Assembly (NCBI RefSeq): GCF_900129915.1
Contig: NZ_FQXH01000008.1
Coordinates: 124,001-188,000, forward strand
DNA from: Tepidibacter thalassicus DSM 15285
GTDB lineage: Bacteria; Bacillota; Clostridia; Peptostreptococcales; Peptostreptococcaceae
Reading direction: 5' to 3'
DNA length: 64,000 nucleotides
Shown here: one piece after another, positions 46,026-56,171 of the stretch
Numbering within the stretch: the first letter of the stretch is position 1
How the letters are laid out: each line of letters opens with the position of its first letter
The notes under the pieces: generated by a model
The model's input: the letters and a program-made list of their open reading frames with translations, nothing else
Told to the model about the DNA's origin: nothing
The model's database searches: none
Program-made: the position numbers and the translations under genes

Positions 46026-46769
46026 TTATTGATAACTTTTAACTTTTCTTCTTTGTTTTATATAAAACGGAATATACACTAAAATAAAAGCAAAAATAAA
46101 CATACATACAATAATAGGTATATAATAAGGATATTCAGGCAAATAATCTAATGGGGAAGCTGTTAATGGTTTTCTTCTTAAATATGAATAATTTCCATCT
46201 ACTATGTAATTAAATATGCCTACACCAAAAGCATATACAAATGTCCATTTTATAGCCTTTTTAACAGATGTTAATTTTGGTTCATAACCATAAAAAATCA
46301 TCATATAAAATATTGCAATTAGTATAGCGCCATGGCCTACAAAAAATTGCAAAAACATCACATGAGGAAATTCAAATCCACCTGTATCCGGTGTCAATAA
46401 AGCTTGAATAGCACCAGGAATTCCCCAAAAATATACAACTTCAAATATTGAATAACTCTCTTTTACAATCATAAAAATACACAAAATCGCACTCAATCTA
46501 CACAAATATAAAGGCAATGATTCTTTTAATGTAAAATTACCAGTATCTATATACCAATAATATAATAGGAATTGCTGTATAAACAATATAACCGAAATAA
46601 TAATACCTAACTTTCTCTTATTATTTTTTAATTTTTCTTTTGTTAAAAACATCAATACTATAAGTAATAAAATCAATAATAACGATATAATATGACTTTT
46701 AGAATACAAATTAAACTCCATCGTATTGCTTGTTGATTTCCAAAATAAATTTACGTCTATATACTTCAT
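46026..46769 (-). CDS. TIGR02206/YwaF-like integral membrane protein
   Basis: A 247-residue protein with seven predicted helices; LPLYLCRLSAIL, FWGIPGAIQALLTPD and MFLQFFVGHGAILIA are typical of the YwaF family. It is 11 bases upstream of the IMPACT gene. The start may be the ATG at 46769 or at the internal MEFNLYSKSH. Function unknown. Confidence 0.8.
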   Translation of the reverse strand: MKYIDVNLFWKSTSNTMEFNLYSKSHIISLLLILLLIVLMFLTKEKLKNNKRKLGIIISVILFIQQFLLYYWYIDTGNFTLKESLPLYLCRLSAILCIFMIVKESYSIFEVVYFWGIPGAIQALLTPDTGGFEFPHVMFLQFFVGHGAILIAIFYMMIFYGYEPKLTSVKKAIKWTFVYAFGVGIFNYIVDGNYSYLRRKPLTASPLDYLPEYPYYIPIIVCMFIFAFILVYIPFYIKQRRKVKSYQ

Positions 46770-46861
46770 ACCTAAACCAGCCTAAATGTCATAATTAGAC
46801 TTTCAATCACTCCTTTTTTTATAATTTCTTTTCCATTATAACACATATTTTCAAAAATAGA

Positions 46862-46896
46862 AAAAACCCCTATATATTTATATAATAAGGGCTTTT
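46862..46896 (-). terminator. weak hairpin after the nhaC-type gene
   Basis: A G+C-poor stem (AAAGCCC with GGGGTTT plus TATATA pairs) with a T-run on the minus strand, 17 bases beyond the transporter stop. Confidence 0.45.
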
Positions 46897-46912
46897 CTAA
46901 TTCAAATATTTT

Positions 46913-48664
46913 TTATAAATTCATAACATCTTTTGTCGAATTGCTTTCTATTTCATTTTCCTCAACAGGCTTACCTACAAAATAAACTGTACCAACAATA
47001 GCTGCAATAGCTATAGGAAGTACTATATATATAGGCACCCCAAGTCCTGCAGGTATATATCCAAATAATACAGCTATTAAACCAACACTCGCTGAATAAA
47101 TAATTTGAGTATTAACATGATCTATATGATCACATCCCGCTCCCATAGAAGATAATATTGTCGTATCAGATATAGGAGAACAGTGATCTCCAAACGTTGC
47201 TCCTGTAAGCACTGCCCCTGCACTCATAATAACATATGAAGCTTCAGGTGATATTGCATGTGCAAGTGGTATAGTAAGAGGCATAAGTATTCCCATAGTT
47301 CCATAAGAAGTTCCTGTCGCAAAAGATATTACAGCTGCAAGAATAAATATAATAGATGGAAGTAAAAACTTAGGAATAGTATCCGATAACACTGATACTA
47401 AAAACTTCGCTGTTCCAAGTTCTTTTATAACACCACTTAAAGACCACGCTAAAAGAAGTATTACCCCAGTTATAACTAAAGAATTCATTCCTTTAATCCA
47501 AGTATCAATAGCTTCTGAAAGTGTAAATATTTTTTGACTTATTCCCATTATTATTGCTACAATACTTGCAAATAACGCTCCTTGAAATAAAACAACACTA
47601 GCATCTGATGCACCAAAAGTTTCTCTTATAGCCGCAAATGAAATCGGATGACTCTTTAATAACTCTATCAAAGCCATGTCTTCTCCACCCATTATTGAAT
47701 TATAACCATTATAATAAAAACCAAATAACGACCCTAAAATTAAAACTCCAATAGGAATTATAGCATTCCATACACTCAATTTTATCCCTTCTTTTGGTTC
47801 AAGCTCTTTATTTTCTTCTGATACTACAACACTACCTCTCTCAGAAACAACCTTTCCTTCATATCTTGCTCTTCTTTCAGCTTTAAGCATAGGCCCAAAT
47901 TCCCTTAAAAACACCGCTGTACATACTATAAAAATAAGAATTAATATATTATAAAATCTATATGGAATAGTTGAAACAAAAACTCCATAAGCATTTACAT
48001 TTTGACCAATAGAAATATATCCTTCTTTAATTAAACTTATCTCATATCCAATCCAAGTTGAAATTAATGCAATACCTGCTATCGGAGCAGCAGTAGCATC
48101 AATTATAAATGATAATTTTTCTCTTGACACTTTCATTTTATCTGTAACTGGTCTCATTATAGGTCCTACAATAAGAGAATTTGCATAATCATCGAAAAAT
48201 ACAATAATTCCTAAAATCCAAGTAAAAATTTGAGCACTTTTAGGTGATTTTGCTTTCTTAGCAAGACTTTCAGCAATCGCTTTAGCTCCTCCCATTTTTG
48301 AAACTAAAGCAATAAGTCCTCCTATAACTAAACATTGAAGTATAATCCCAGCATCCCACTTATCTGCAAGAGAATCTAAAATCTTATCTACAATTGCTAA
48401 AAAACCATTAAATAAAGCCATAAACACATTAGAACCACTTAAATTTAATAAAAATGTACCTGAAAATACACCTAAAAATAAAGATAATATAACATTTTTA
48501 GTTATAAATGCTAAAACTATAGCTACAATCGGTGGAAGAAGTGTCCAAAATCCAAATTTCACTGCGTTAAGTTGTGCAGAATCTACTTCCTCTGCGAACC
48601 CTACATTACCTAATAAAAAAATAATCATCAATGATAATAATAAAATTAATCCTCTTCTTTTCAT
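46913..48664 (-). CDS. NhaC-family Na+/H+ antiporter-like transporter, probable lysine carrier
   Basis: 583 residues from the ATG at 48664, which has GAGGAGGAG upstream. The open frame continues 47 codons further, but that stretch runs into the riboswitch terminator and is not coding. The protein has a cleavable or first helix (RRGLILLLSLMIIFLLGNVG), then about 12 helices with DDYANSLIVGPIMRPVTDK and TGATFGDHCSPISDTTILSS, both typical of NhaC. A lysine riboswitch lies directly upstream, so the likely substrate is lysine (or a lysine/Na+ exchange) rather than only Na+/H+. Confidence 0.9.
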   Translation of the reverse strand: MKRRGLILLLSLMIIFLLGNVGFAEEVDSAQLNAVKFGFWTLLPPIVAIVLAFITKNVILSLFLGVFSGTFLLNLSGSNVFMALFNGFLAIVDKILDSLADKWDAGIILQCLVIGGLIALVSKMGGAKAIAESLAKKAKSPKSAQIFTWILGIIVFFDDYANSLIVGPIMRPVTDKMKVSREKLSFIIDATAAPIAGIALISTWIGYEISLIKEGYISIGQNVNAYGVFVSTIPYRFYNILILIFIVCTAVFLREFGPMLKAERRARYEGKVVSERGSVVVSEENKELEPKEGIKLSVWNAIIPIGVLILGSLFGFYYNGYNSIMGGEDMALIELLKSHPISFAAIRETFGASDASVVLFQGALFASIVAIIMGISQKIFTLSEAIDTWIKGMNSLVITGVILLLAWSLSGVIKELGTAKFLVSVLSDTIPKFLLPSIIFILAAVISFATGTSYGTMGILMPLTIPLAHAISPEASYVIMSAGAVLTGATFGDHCSPISDTTILSSMGAGCDHIDHVNTQIIYSASVGLIAVLFGYIPAGLGVPIYIVLPIAIAAIVGTVYFVGKPVEENEIESNSTKDVMNL

Positions 48665-48732
48665 CTTACTCCTCCTCAAATTTTTTATTTTTACAAGCGA
48701 AATTTTTGGAGGAGAGTCCATCATAACAAAAA

Positions 48733-48758
48733 AACCTTGAGCACTCTCACTCAAGGTT
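48733..48758 (-). terminator. riboswitch-controlled terminator
   Basis: AACCTTGAG pairs with CTCAAGGTT and is followed by T7 on the minus strand. It is the expression platform of the lysine riboswitch: with lysine bound, transcription should stop here before the transporter gene. Confidence 0.85.
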
Positions 48759-48832
48759 AAATAAGCAATAGGATATCCATACACTACATCGTAAACTAAA
48801 CACACGACATAGCTTGCCTACTTTAATTTGAA

Positions 48833-49003
48833 TGATAGCTCTCCACAAATAAAACATTTGTGACAGTTCTGCATATATTCTATGCAGACCCAGCTATGTA
48901 GCCTTAAAGCATCAGCTACATGCTTCGGCATTATTTCCTTTCCTACTCTCTCATCGTGCTTACCTCAAAAGCAGTACTCTTAAATAATGCAACCTCTATC
49001 TCG
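48833..49003 (-). ncRNA. lysine riboswitch (L box)
   Basis: On the minus strand the conserved lysine aptamer elements occur in order: GAGATAGAGGTTGC, AAGAGTACTGC, GAGAGTAGGAAAGGAAA, TGCCGAAGCA, CTGGGTCTGC, GCAGAACTGTCACAAA and GGAGAGCTATC, with outer P1 strands GATAG/CTATC. A terminator (48733-48758) and the transporter gene follow. It should turn the transporter off when lysine is plentiful. Confidence 0.95.
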
Positions 49004-49074
49004 TTTATTCACTTGTTATTTTACAATAATATACTATAATATTTCAATTTAGTCAATAATAAAAATTTATTTTT

Positions 49075-49260
49075 TCATCTTAAATTTGTCAATATTTGAT
49101 CAATTAAACCTAAACTGCATTTACTATTTTCATAATGTTCACAATTTGTACAAGCAACATCATTGCTATTAGTAGAAGAAGTTAACTGTAATCCATTTGG
49201 ACTGTATTCACTGCATCTACTTGCAATTGATTTTAATTGAGACATATCTAAATTTTCCAT
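49075..49260 (-). CDS. small Cys-containing hypothetical protein
   Basis: A 61-residue protein with AAGGAGGAAAGG before its ATG. Cysteines at 16, 37, 40 and 48 (CTNCEHYENSKC) suggest a zinc or Fe-S site; the ends are helical and leucine-rich (DQILTNL). I do not recognise the family. It lies just downstream of a Nudix gene whose terminator overlaps its ribosome site. Confidence 0.75.
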   Translation of the reverse strand: MENLDMSQLKSIASRCSEYSPNGLQLTSSTNSNDVACTNCEHYENSKCSLGLIDQILTNLR

Positions 49261-49271
49261 AATCCTTTCCT

Positions 49272-49315
49272 CCTTAAAAATTTAGTCAAATTTATTTTTG
49301 ACTAAATTTTTAAGG
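49272..49315 (-). terminator. Nudix gene terminator
   Basis: A perfect 19-bp stem (CCTTAAAAATTTAGTCAAA) with a 6-base loop. On the minus strand the descending arm ends in AAGG, the first bases of the ribosome site of the next gene. Confidence 0.75.
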
Positions 49316-49324
49316 AATATTCAT

Positions 49325-49756
49325 TTATATATTTACAGCTTCTCTTTTTAAATTTTTATATTTTTTAAAAGAAAGATTAACTATCGATTTATCTTGACTA
49401 TAAGTTATCATTTCCAACGCATCCTTTATTTTATAAAAACCTCCATCTGTAAATCCCAATTCTTTATTTATTTCGCAATTATCATTATAAGATTCCATGA
49501 CATACCAAACTATTTCATTACATACTGGAGTTTTCCTGCTTATAGAATAAAATTCGTAATTTGTCTGTCCTGCAGTTGATAAAATATATGCATCTACACC
49601 CGCTTCTTCTTTTACTCTCTTTATAGCTATTTCACTAGGAATATTTTTTTCTTTAATTACACCTTTTGGTAAAACCCATTCATTTTTTTCATTTTTTAAT
49701 AATAAAACCTTATTCCCATAAAACACTACTCCTCCAGCACAATTTCTAAAAAGCAT
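49325..49756 (-). CDS. Nudix hydrolase
   Basis: A 143-residue protein with a Nudix box spanning GVIKEKNIPSEIAIKRVKEE and AGV. The box is close to GX5EX7REUXEEXGU, but Lys replaces the Arg of REU (IKRVKEEAGV). A NEWVLPKG stretch and GGVVFYG precede it. It probably hydrolyses a nucleoside diphosphate derivative, perhaps diadenosine polyphosphate; the substrate is unknown. Confidence 0.85.
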   Translation of the reverse strand: MLFRNCAGGVVFYGNKVLLLKNEKNEWVLPKGVIKEKNIPSEIAIKRVKEEAGVDAYILSTAGQTNYEFYSISRKTPVCNEIVWYVMESYNDNCEINKELGFTDGGFYKIKDALEMITYSQDKSIVNLSFKKYKNLKREAVNI

Positions 49757-49886
49757 TTAAAACTCCCCCTTATAATCAATACTTAACAAACTTTATACAC
49801 AAATTATCATGTACAATTTACCTTATTTTTTTATACTTAATAAGTGTTTGGTTATACTATTAATATATGTACAAAGGAGAATTGTT

Positions 49887-50348
49887 ATGAAAATAATATA
49901 CCATTGTGTTGGAGGAACTCATTCTTCTGCAATAGCATCTGCTATTCACTTAAATATACTTCCCAAAAACAGAATACCATCTAAAAAAGAATTAATGAAT
50001 TTGGGGTATTTTGACACTTTAGAAAAAAAAGATCGCGGTAAAATTATATACAGAGGAAAAGATGAATTTGGAAATGAAATTTACACTTTAGGAAGACAAT
50101 TTAACAAAGAACTTGTACTAAATTCTTTAAAAACAGCCTATATTTTAGGTGGCGGTAATATCAAAGACATACTACTAATTGATACCATGAAAACAGTCAA
50201 TACTTTAATGAAAATAGGTGGATTTTCTTCAAGAAGACTTCACCTTGTATCTTTCGGAAGACCTATAGTTATTAAAGGTTCACAAATTGCTTATAATAAT
50301 ATAGTTCAATTAGTAGAGGATACTAAAAACAAACTACTTATTCATTAG
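49887..50348 (+). CDS. DUF3189 family protein
   Basis: 153 residues from the ATG at 49887, which follows AAAGGAGA; the frame upstream of it is not coding. The start KIIYHCVGGTHSSAIASAIH is typical of DUF3189 proteins found in spore formers, with a C-terminal stretch RLHLVSFGRPIVIKG. Function unknown. Confidence 0.85.
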   Translation: MKIIYHCVGGTHSSAIASAIHLNILPKNRIPSKKELMNLGYFDTLEKKDRGKIIYRGKDEFGNEIYTLGRQFNKELVLNSLKTAYILGGGNIKDILLIDTMKTVNTLMKIGGFSSRRLHLVSFGRPIVIKGSQIAYNNIVQLVEDTKNKLLIH

Positions 50349-50373
50349 TATCCTCTTTATACTTCTATAAATT

Positions 50374-51654
50374 TTAAATCAATATATATTCTTTATATCT
50401 TCCGTAATCTTCTTCATCTAATATAACCTCAACATATATTCCATTTTCTTTGTATTCAAATCTCTCTACATTAGTTTTATTTTTAATAGTATTAAATATA
50501 TCTCCTTTATTATAAGGAATTAACAAAGTTACATTATAAAGATTTCCCATGATTTTGTTTTGTATTTTCTCTAAAAGCAGATCTATATTATACCCAGTCT
50601 TACAAGATATAAATACAACATCTTCATCTTTTTTAGCATTTACCTCATAATTTAATTTATCTACCTTATTAAATACTGTTATTATAGGTGTTTCTAAAAC
50701 TTTCAACTCTCTTAATACTTCTAATGTAGTATTTATTTGAAGATCATAGTTTTTATTTGAAGCATCAACTACATGAAGTATTAAATCTGCATACTTCACT
50801 TCTTCAAGTGTTGCTTTAAATGCTTCTACTAAATCATGAGGAAGCTTACTTACAAACCCAACAGTATCAACAACTAAAAATTCTCTCTTATTAGGAAGAA
50901 GAGCTTTTCTTAAAGTAATATCAAGAGTTGCAAATAACATATCTTTTGAAAAAACATTTTTATCTTCACTGTATTCTTTATGAGTTTTTATAAGTTCATT
51001 AGTAAGTGTAGACTTTCCTGCATTAGTATATCCAACTAAAGCAACTATTGGAAGATTAGATTTTAATCGTTGAGATCTTTGAACCTCTCTATTTTTCTTA
51101 ACTTCTCTTAATTCTCTCTTAATATCAGATATCCTATTTAATATATGCCTTTTATCAATTTCTAATTTTTGTTCTCCAGGACCTCTAGTTCCAATTCCTG
51201 CACCCGTTCTAGACATTTCCTTTCCAAGACCAGAAAGTCTTGGAAGTCTATATTTTAATTGTGCAAGCTCTACCTGAAGTTTACCTTCTTTTGATAAAGC
51301 TCTTTGAGCAAATATATCTAATATTAAAGCAGTTCTATCTATTACTTTTATTCCTATTATTTCTTCTAAATTTCTCATTTGTGCACCCGAAAGTTCATCA
51401 TTGAATATTACTATATCTATATCTAAAGATTCACAATAAGCCTTTATCTCTTCTGCTTTTCCTTTACCTATATAAAAAGCAGCATCTCTTGATTGTCTGT
51501 TTTGAATTACTTTATCTACAACTTCAGCTCCTGCAGCTTTAGCTAATTCTTCTAATTCATCCATAGAAACATCAATTTCTATATCATCTTTTTTTCTAAA
51601 TACATTAGTTATATTTAATCCTACTAATAAAACTTTTTCTCTAACGTTATCCAT
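50374..51654 (-). CDS. hflX: ribosome-associated GTPase HflX
   Basis: A 426-residue GTPase. An N-terminal HflX domain with ELSGAQMRNLEE and the RTGAGIGTRGPGEQKLE linker precedes a coiled coil and a G domain with GYTNAGKST, VVDTVGFVSKLPH and FNKVDK. It rescues or splits stalled ribosomes, notably under heat or antibiotic stress. Confidence 0.96.
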   Translation of the reverse strand: MDNVREKVLLVGLNITNVFRKKDDIEIDVSMDELEELAKAAGAEVVDKVIQNRQSRDAAFYIGKGKAEEIKAYCESLDIDIVIFNDELSGAQMRNLEEIIGIKVIDRTALILDIFAQRALSKEGKLQVELAQLKYRLPRLSGLGKEMSRTGAGIGTRGPGEQKLEIDKRHILNRISDIKRELREVKKNREVQRSQRLKSNLPIVALVGYTNAGKSTLTNELIKTHKEYSEDKNVFSKDMLFATLDITLRKALLPNKREFLVVDTVGFVSKLPHDLVEAFKATLEEVKYADLILHVVDASNKNYDLQINTTLEVLRELKVLETPIITVFNKVDKLNYEVNAKKDEDVVFISCKTGYNIDLLLEKIQNKIMGNLYNVTLLIPYNKGDIFNTIKNKTNVERFEYKENGIYVEVILDEEDYGRYKEYILI

Positions 51655-51678
51655 AAAATCACCTCTAATAAAAATAGT

Positions 51679-52158
51679 TTATTTAATTTTGTAAAACCTT
51701 TCTAAATTTTTTATATATCTATGCTTTTCTTCTATAATATCACTAATTATTTTATATGTATTAGTTTCTGTATCTTCTTGTTTTTGTACTAATCTTCCTT
51801 GAACATCTATAAAAAGTGCATAAATCTGATCTTCTAAATCTAAAGAAAAATCTAAAAGGCCTTTAATATCTGTAACATTTGGATTTACTAATCTTTTTTT
51901 AAACTGATTAACTAAAAATAATATTTTATCATAAACTATAATATTAATTTCTTCTAATAATTGCTCATTCTCTTTTATTTGTTTTTTTAAATTATTATAA
52001 CAATTAATATTTTTATCTATTCCTTTTATTAAAGTATTCACAATAACTTTTATTGCACTATTTTTTGAATTGTTATTTTTAATTTGTATATATATTTCTT
52101 TTCTTTTATGTGCCAGTTCTATTACTTTATCTATTAAGTCAATTGTATTATACGACAA
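51679..52158 (-). CDS. hypothetical helical protein upstream of hflX
   Basis: A 159-residue, mostly helical protein, likely coiled coil (KKQIKENEQLLEEINIIV, SLDLEDQIYALFIDVQ). The start is TTG with AGAAGGGAAG before it. It precedes hflX by 24 bases and is probably co-transcribed. I recognise no family. The intergenic stretch 52159-52335 is AT-rich and shows only the ribosome site of the next gene. Confidence 0.7.
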   Translation of the reverse strand: MSYNTIDLIDKVIELAHKRKEIYIQIKNNNSKNSAIKVIVNTLIKGIDKNINCYNNLKKQIKENEQLLEEINIIVYDKILFLVNQFKKRLVNPNVTDIKGLLDFSLDLEDQIYALFIDVQGRLVQKQEDTETNTYKIISDIIEEKHRYIKNLERFYKIK

Positions 52159-52335
52159 CTACTATCTTCCCTTCTAAATTTCATATATTTTTTAATATCA
52201 ATATTCCAGACATATATTCTAGCAAATTATTATTAAACAATTCAATAAAAAAGCCATATTTTAAAAAAATATTTTTTATTATTATAAATTAATATATAAT
52301 TAAATAAAATAAATAAATTATTAAGGAGGTTTATT

Positions 52336-52605
52336 GTGAAAATGAGTGAAAATTATAAATTTGTTCAAAACACCAAATGTGAATATTTTCCTTGTCACAA
52401 AACAAACGATAAAGAAAATTTTAATTGTTTATTTTGCTTTTGTCCACTATATGCATTAAAAGATAAGTGTGGTGGAAATTTTACATATAACAATGATATT
52501 AAAGACTGTAGCAATTGTACAATTCCTCATAGCAAAAATGGATATGAACACATAATGTCTAAAATAGAAGAAATAATTCGCATAGGAAGTAGAAAAACTC
52601 AATAA
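52336..52605 (+). CDS. cysteine-rich small domain protein
   Basis: An 89-residue protein, GTG start with AAGGAGG upstream, containing nine cysteines (NTKCEYFPCH, FNCLFCFCPLY, DKCGGNF, KDCSNCTIPH). It matches the cysteine-rich small domain family (PF04071), sometimes found with cobalamin genes. It probably binds metal. It is followed after 17 bases by a YibE/F gene. Confidence 0.85.
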   Translation: MKMSENYKFVQNTKCEYFPCHKTNDKENFNCLFCFCPLYALKDKCGGNFTYNNDIKDCSNCTIPHSKNGYEHIMSKIEEIIRIGSRKTQ

Positions 52606-52622
52606 ACTAACGGAGGAACAAA

Positions 52623-53714
52623 ATGAATAAATACATTTTTCTAATTATCACAATTTTATTCACATCCTTATTTAACATACATGCAGATGAAGAAGTTGTT
52701 ACATATACTGAAAAAGCAATTGTTTTAAATGTGCAAAGCAAAAAAAATACTGATTTTGAAAATGATATAATAGAACAACAATATGTAAAATTAAAAATAA
52801 CAAGTGGGAAATACAAAAACAAAATTGTCAATGTTGTAAATAATTTATCAGGAACTACAGCTTATGATATAAAAGTAAAACCAAATGATAAAGTTATAGT
52901 CGTAATAGAAGAAAAAGAACCAGAAAATATAGATGTATTTATATCAGATTATATGAGACAAGATTATATTATATATTTAAGTATCTTTTTCTTAATACTA
53001 ATAATAACAATAGGTGGAAAAAAAGGTATAAAATCTGTAATAACTCTTAGTATTACTGTTTTTTCTGTATTTAAAATACTCCTTCCTTTAATACTAAAAG
53101 GATTTAATCCTATAATAGTTACAATTTGTGTATCAATATGTATAACCACAATTACATTATTTATTGTTTCAGGCATAAATACTAAAAGTATATCTGCAAT
53201 TATAGGAACTACTGGTGGAGTTATAACTGCTGGAGTATTATCATATTACATAGGTAGTAAAATAAAATTAACTGGCCTTAGTAATGATGAAGCAGTAATG
53301 CTTTCAACTATAAACGATTCTATTCATATTGATTTTAAATCACTTTTATTCGCTGGAATTATTATGGGAGCTTTAGGTGCTGTAATGGATGTTGGTATGT
53401 CTATTGCTTCTTCTATAGAAGAAATAAACAAAGCAAATCCATCATTATCTAAAAAAGAATTATTTTCAGCAGGTATGAATGTTGGAAAAGACATAATGGG
53501 AACAATGACTAATACTCTTATACTTGCTTATACTGGAAGTTCCATTCCTTTACTTTTATTGTTCATGTACTACGAACCGTCCATTGTAAAAATTCTAAAC
53601 TTAGATATAATCGCTACAGAAATTGTTCGTTCATTATCAGGAAGTATAGGACTAATTATAGCAATACCTTTAACAGCATTAATTTCAAGTATATTAATTA
53701 AAAAAAATAATTAA
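52623..53714 (+). CDS. YibE/F family membrane protein
   Basis: A 363-residue protein. An N-terminal signal-like helix is followed by a ~90-residue extracytoplasmic beta domain and about seven helices from residue ~118, with GGVITAGVLSYYIG, GIIMGALGAVMDVGMSIASS and NTLILAYTGSSIPLLLLF. These are family hallmarks. Function unknown; transport of some small solute has been proposed for the family. Confidence 0.88.
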   Translation: MNKYIFLIITILFTSLFNIHADEEVVTYTEKAIVLNVQSKKNTDFENDIIEQQYVKLKITSGKYKNKIVNVVNNLSGTTAYDIKVKPNDKVIVVIEEKEPENIDVFISDYMRQDYIIYLSIFFLILIITIGGKKGIKSVITLSITVFSVFKILLPLILKGFNPIIVTICVSICITTITLFIVSGINTKSISAIIGTTGGVITAGVLSYYIGSKIKLTGLSNDEAVMLSTINDSIHIDFKSLLFAGIIMGALGAVMDVGMSIASSIEEINKANPSLSKKELFSAGMNVGKDIMGTMTNTLILAYTGSSIPLLLLFMYYEPSIVKILNLDIIATEIVRSLSGSIGLIIAIPLTALISSILIKKNN

Positions 53715-53755
53715 AATATAAAGCAACTGAGAAATTTCTCAGTTGCTTTATATTT
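53712..53755. terminator. 44-base palindromic bidirectional terminator
   Basis: AAAATATAAAGCAACTGAG and its flanks form a perfect 22-bp inverted repeat with no spare loop, between the converging yibE/F and chemoreceptor genes. Confidence 0.85.
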
Positions 53756-55761
53756 TATACTCTAAATTTATCTATTTGATTATTAAGTTTTAATGAAAGT
53801 TCATTAAGTTTTTCTGCACTTTTTGCAACTTCTTCGACAGCCATGGCCTGCTGCTGAGTAGATGCACTAACCTCTTGTGATGCTGCTGCTGTTTCTTCTG
53901 ATACCGCTGATATATTTTCTATAGATTCTACTATTAAATCTTTATCTTTAATAATATCATTTACAAATCTATTAACTTCATCTATTTCATTTGCAATAGC
54001 ATCTATTGATGTTGATATTTTTTCAAATGCATCATTTACATCTTTTACTGATTTTGTCTGATCAACTGAAACATTTCTAACTTCATTCATTATTTGTACT
54101 GTATTTTTACTTTCCTCTTGAATTGCATCTACTATCTCTTTTATTTCATTAGTTGCATTACTTGATCCTTCCGCAAGTTTTCTTATTTCTTCTGCAACTA
54201 CCGCAAATCCTCTTCCTGCTTCTCCTGCTCTTGCTGCTTCTATAGAGGCATTAAGAGCTAATAAATTAGTTTGATCTGCTATAGATCTTATTGTATCTAA
54301 TATATCTTCAATATAACTAGATTTTTCACTTAATTGTTTTATAGCAATCTCTATTTTATTGATAGATTCATTGTTTAAATTAGTTTTTTCCTTAAGCTCA
54401 TTAACCACCTTAACTCCCAATGTATTTATTTCCATTACCTCATTTGCATTTTTAAACATAACATCAGTATTCTTTGCCAACTTATTAAATTTATCATCTA
54501 AACTCGCTGCAAGCTTTGCTCCATTTTCCGCATCTGAAGCTTGTTCACTAGCTCCTCTTGCTATTTCTTCAACAGTTCTTGCTATTTCTTCACTTGATGC
54601 ACTAGTCTCCTCTGATGTTGCAGCTAAATTAGTTGCAGCTTCTGATACTTCTTCACTTACCTGTTTTGCATCTAATAAAAGTTTCTTTACATTCTCTACC
54701 ATAACATTAAAATTATCTGATAAAAGCCCTATTTCATCATTTGATTTGATATTTGACCTTACTGTAAAATCTCCATCTTTAACTTTGTTCATATCACTTA
54801 CTATCTCTTTTATAGGATTAGTGATTTTATTTGCAAATATTATTCCTACTATTGATGCAATTATTAATACAACTAAACCAATTAAAGCTGCATAAAAAAG
54901 CATACCTTTAGTAACACTTTTTATTTCATCCATATACATCGTAGATACTATATACCATCCCATATTTGGCATTTTCTTGTAAAAAGCAACCTTTTCATGA
55001 ACTTTGCCATCAGTATCTTTGTACTCATAATTTACAAATCCAGAACTTTTACCACTAGTTATACCTTTTAAAATTTCTGGCACACTTGTTTTTTTACCTA
55101 TCTTTGCACTATCTTTATGTGTAATTATCATTCCATTTAAATCTAAAATATACGGATATCCTTTTTTCCCTATTTTTATAGAACTTATTTCTTCTGATAA
55201 TTTATCTAAGAATATATCCATAGAAACTACTCCAACTAGTTTGTTCTTATCTCCATTTTCATAAACTGGAGCCGCACACGAAATTGCTAATTTACCAGTT
55301 ATTGCATCTACATATGCATCAGTAAAAACAACTCCTTGTTTTTCTACAGCTTTTTTATACCAAGGTCTCACTCTTGGATCATAATCTTCTGATAAATCTG
55401 TATAAGGATAAATTCTCATTTTACCATCCACAGTTCCAATATATATAGAAGCTACATCTGTATAACTTTCTATATAATCCTTAAATAACTCCATTAGAAA
55501 AGGTTCATATTCCGGATGAACTAATATTTGCTCAAGATCAACATTTTTACTCATCAACTCTAGACTACCTTTATATCCATCAAAATAAGTTTTAATATTT
55601 TCTGCAATATTATTATTTAACTCCCCAATAGAATTTTTAAATTGATCTTGCAATACATCACTTGATCTTACATATGATGTTGTTCCCAATGTTGAAAGAG
55701 GTATAATTATCAATAATAAAAGCATAATAATTATTTTAATTCTAATTGTTACCTTTTTCAT
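53755..55761 (-). CDS. methyl-accepting chemotaxis protein with dCache sensor
   Basis: A 668-residue receptor. The first membrane helix (~7-27) and the second (~283-305) flank a dCache sensor ([33 protein letters not shown]) typical of amino-acid receptors. HAMP follows at ~305-360, then the signalling coil with the conserved hairpin tip [20 protein letters not shown]. Two Spo0A-box-like sites lie ~105 bases upstream. The ligand is probably an amino acid or another carboxylate. Confidence 0.95.
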   Translation of the reverse strand: MKKVTIRIKIIIMLLLLIIIPLSTLGTTSYVRSSDVLQDQFKNSIGELNNNIAENIKTYFDGYKGSLELMSKNVDLEQILVHPEYEPFLMELFKDYIESYTDVASIYIGTVDGKMRIYPYTDLSEDYDPRVRPWYKKAVEKQGVVFTDAYVDAITGKLAISCAAPVYENGDKNKLVGVVSMDIFLDKLSEEISSIKIGKKGYPYILDLNGMIITHKDSAKIGKKTSVPEILKGITSGKSSGFVNYEYKDTDGKVHEKVAFYKKMPNMGWYIVSTMYMDEIKSVTKGMLFYAALIGLVVLIIASIVGIIFANKITNPIKEIVSDMNKVKDGDFTVRSNIKSNDEIGLLSDNFNVMVENVKKLLLDAKQVSEEVSEAATNLAATSEETSASSEEIARTVEEIARGASEQASDAENGAKLAASLDDKFNKLAKNTDVMFKNANEVMEINTLGVKVVNELKEKTNLNNESINKIEIAIKQLSEKSSYIEDILDTIRSIADQTNLLALNASIEAARAGEAGRGFAVVAEEIRKLAEGSSNATNEIKEIVDAIQEESKNTVQIMNEVRNVSVDQTKSVKDVNDAFEKISTSIDAIANEIDEVNRFVNDIIKDKDLIVESIENISAVSEETAAASQEVSASTQQQAMAVEEVAKSAEKLNELSLKLNNQIDKFRV

Positions 55762-55942
55762 AAAATTCCTCCTAACTTCAATTTTTAAATTTATAAAATT
55801 AAAAAAATCAACACCTCCTCATTTATAATAAAATTTCACAGAATGTACTTAAAATCTTCTCTCGACATCATTCGACAATTCCATCTATTATATTTATCGG
55901 TTTTTTTATCATAAAATTTACACTTTTTTGTTTAAATAAATA

Positions 55943-55996
55943 AAAAAGTACAAGAAAATCTTTGGAATAAACTCCAAAGATTTTCTTGTACTTTTT
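55943..55996 (-). terminator. terminator of the feo operon
   Basis: A perfect 24-bp stem (AAAAAGTACAAGAAAATCTT plus TGGA) with a 6-base loop, after the small FeoB-associated gene. Confidence 0.9.
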
Positions 55997-56012
55997 ATAA
56001 ATTTAATTAAAA

Positions 56013-56159
56013 TTAACAATTTTGTCTAGAACCACAATTTGTAAAACTACATCCACTACATCCACTGCAAACTCCTTGCGTTTTGTTTTTTATACTTTTT
56101 TTAAATGCATACAACCCGTAACCTATTATAATTCCAGTTATACTAATAGTTGCTATCAA
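56013..56159 (-). CDS. FeoB-associated Cys-rich membrane protein
   Basis: A 48-residue protein read from TTG (56159), with AAGGAG upstream. One membrane helix (LIATISITGIIIGYGLYAF) is followed by a short basic linker and CSGCSGCSFTNC plus a final Cys. This is the layout of the FeoB-associated family, found directly behind feoB as here. It may deliver or accept iron at the FeoB pore. Confidence 0.85.
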   Translation of the reverse strand: MIATISITGIIIGYGLYAFKKSIKNKTQGVCSGCSGCSFTNCGSRQNC

Positions 56160-56171
56160 AATATCATCTCC

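Noticed and set aside
48665-48805. N-terminal extension of the NhaC-type protein
   Set aside because: It overlaps the riboswitch terminator; the ATG at 48664 has a strong ribosome site and begins with a normal first helix.
54359-54895. 178-codon plus-strand frame opposite the chemoreceptor gene
   Set aside because: It mirrors the Ala/Ser-rich codons of the signalling domain, has no ribosome site and no recognisable family.
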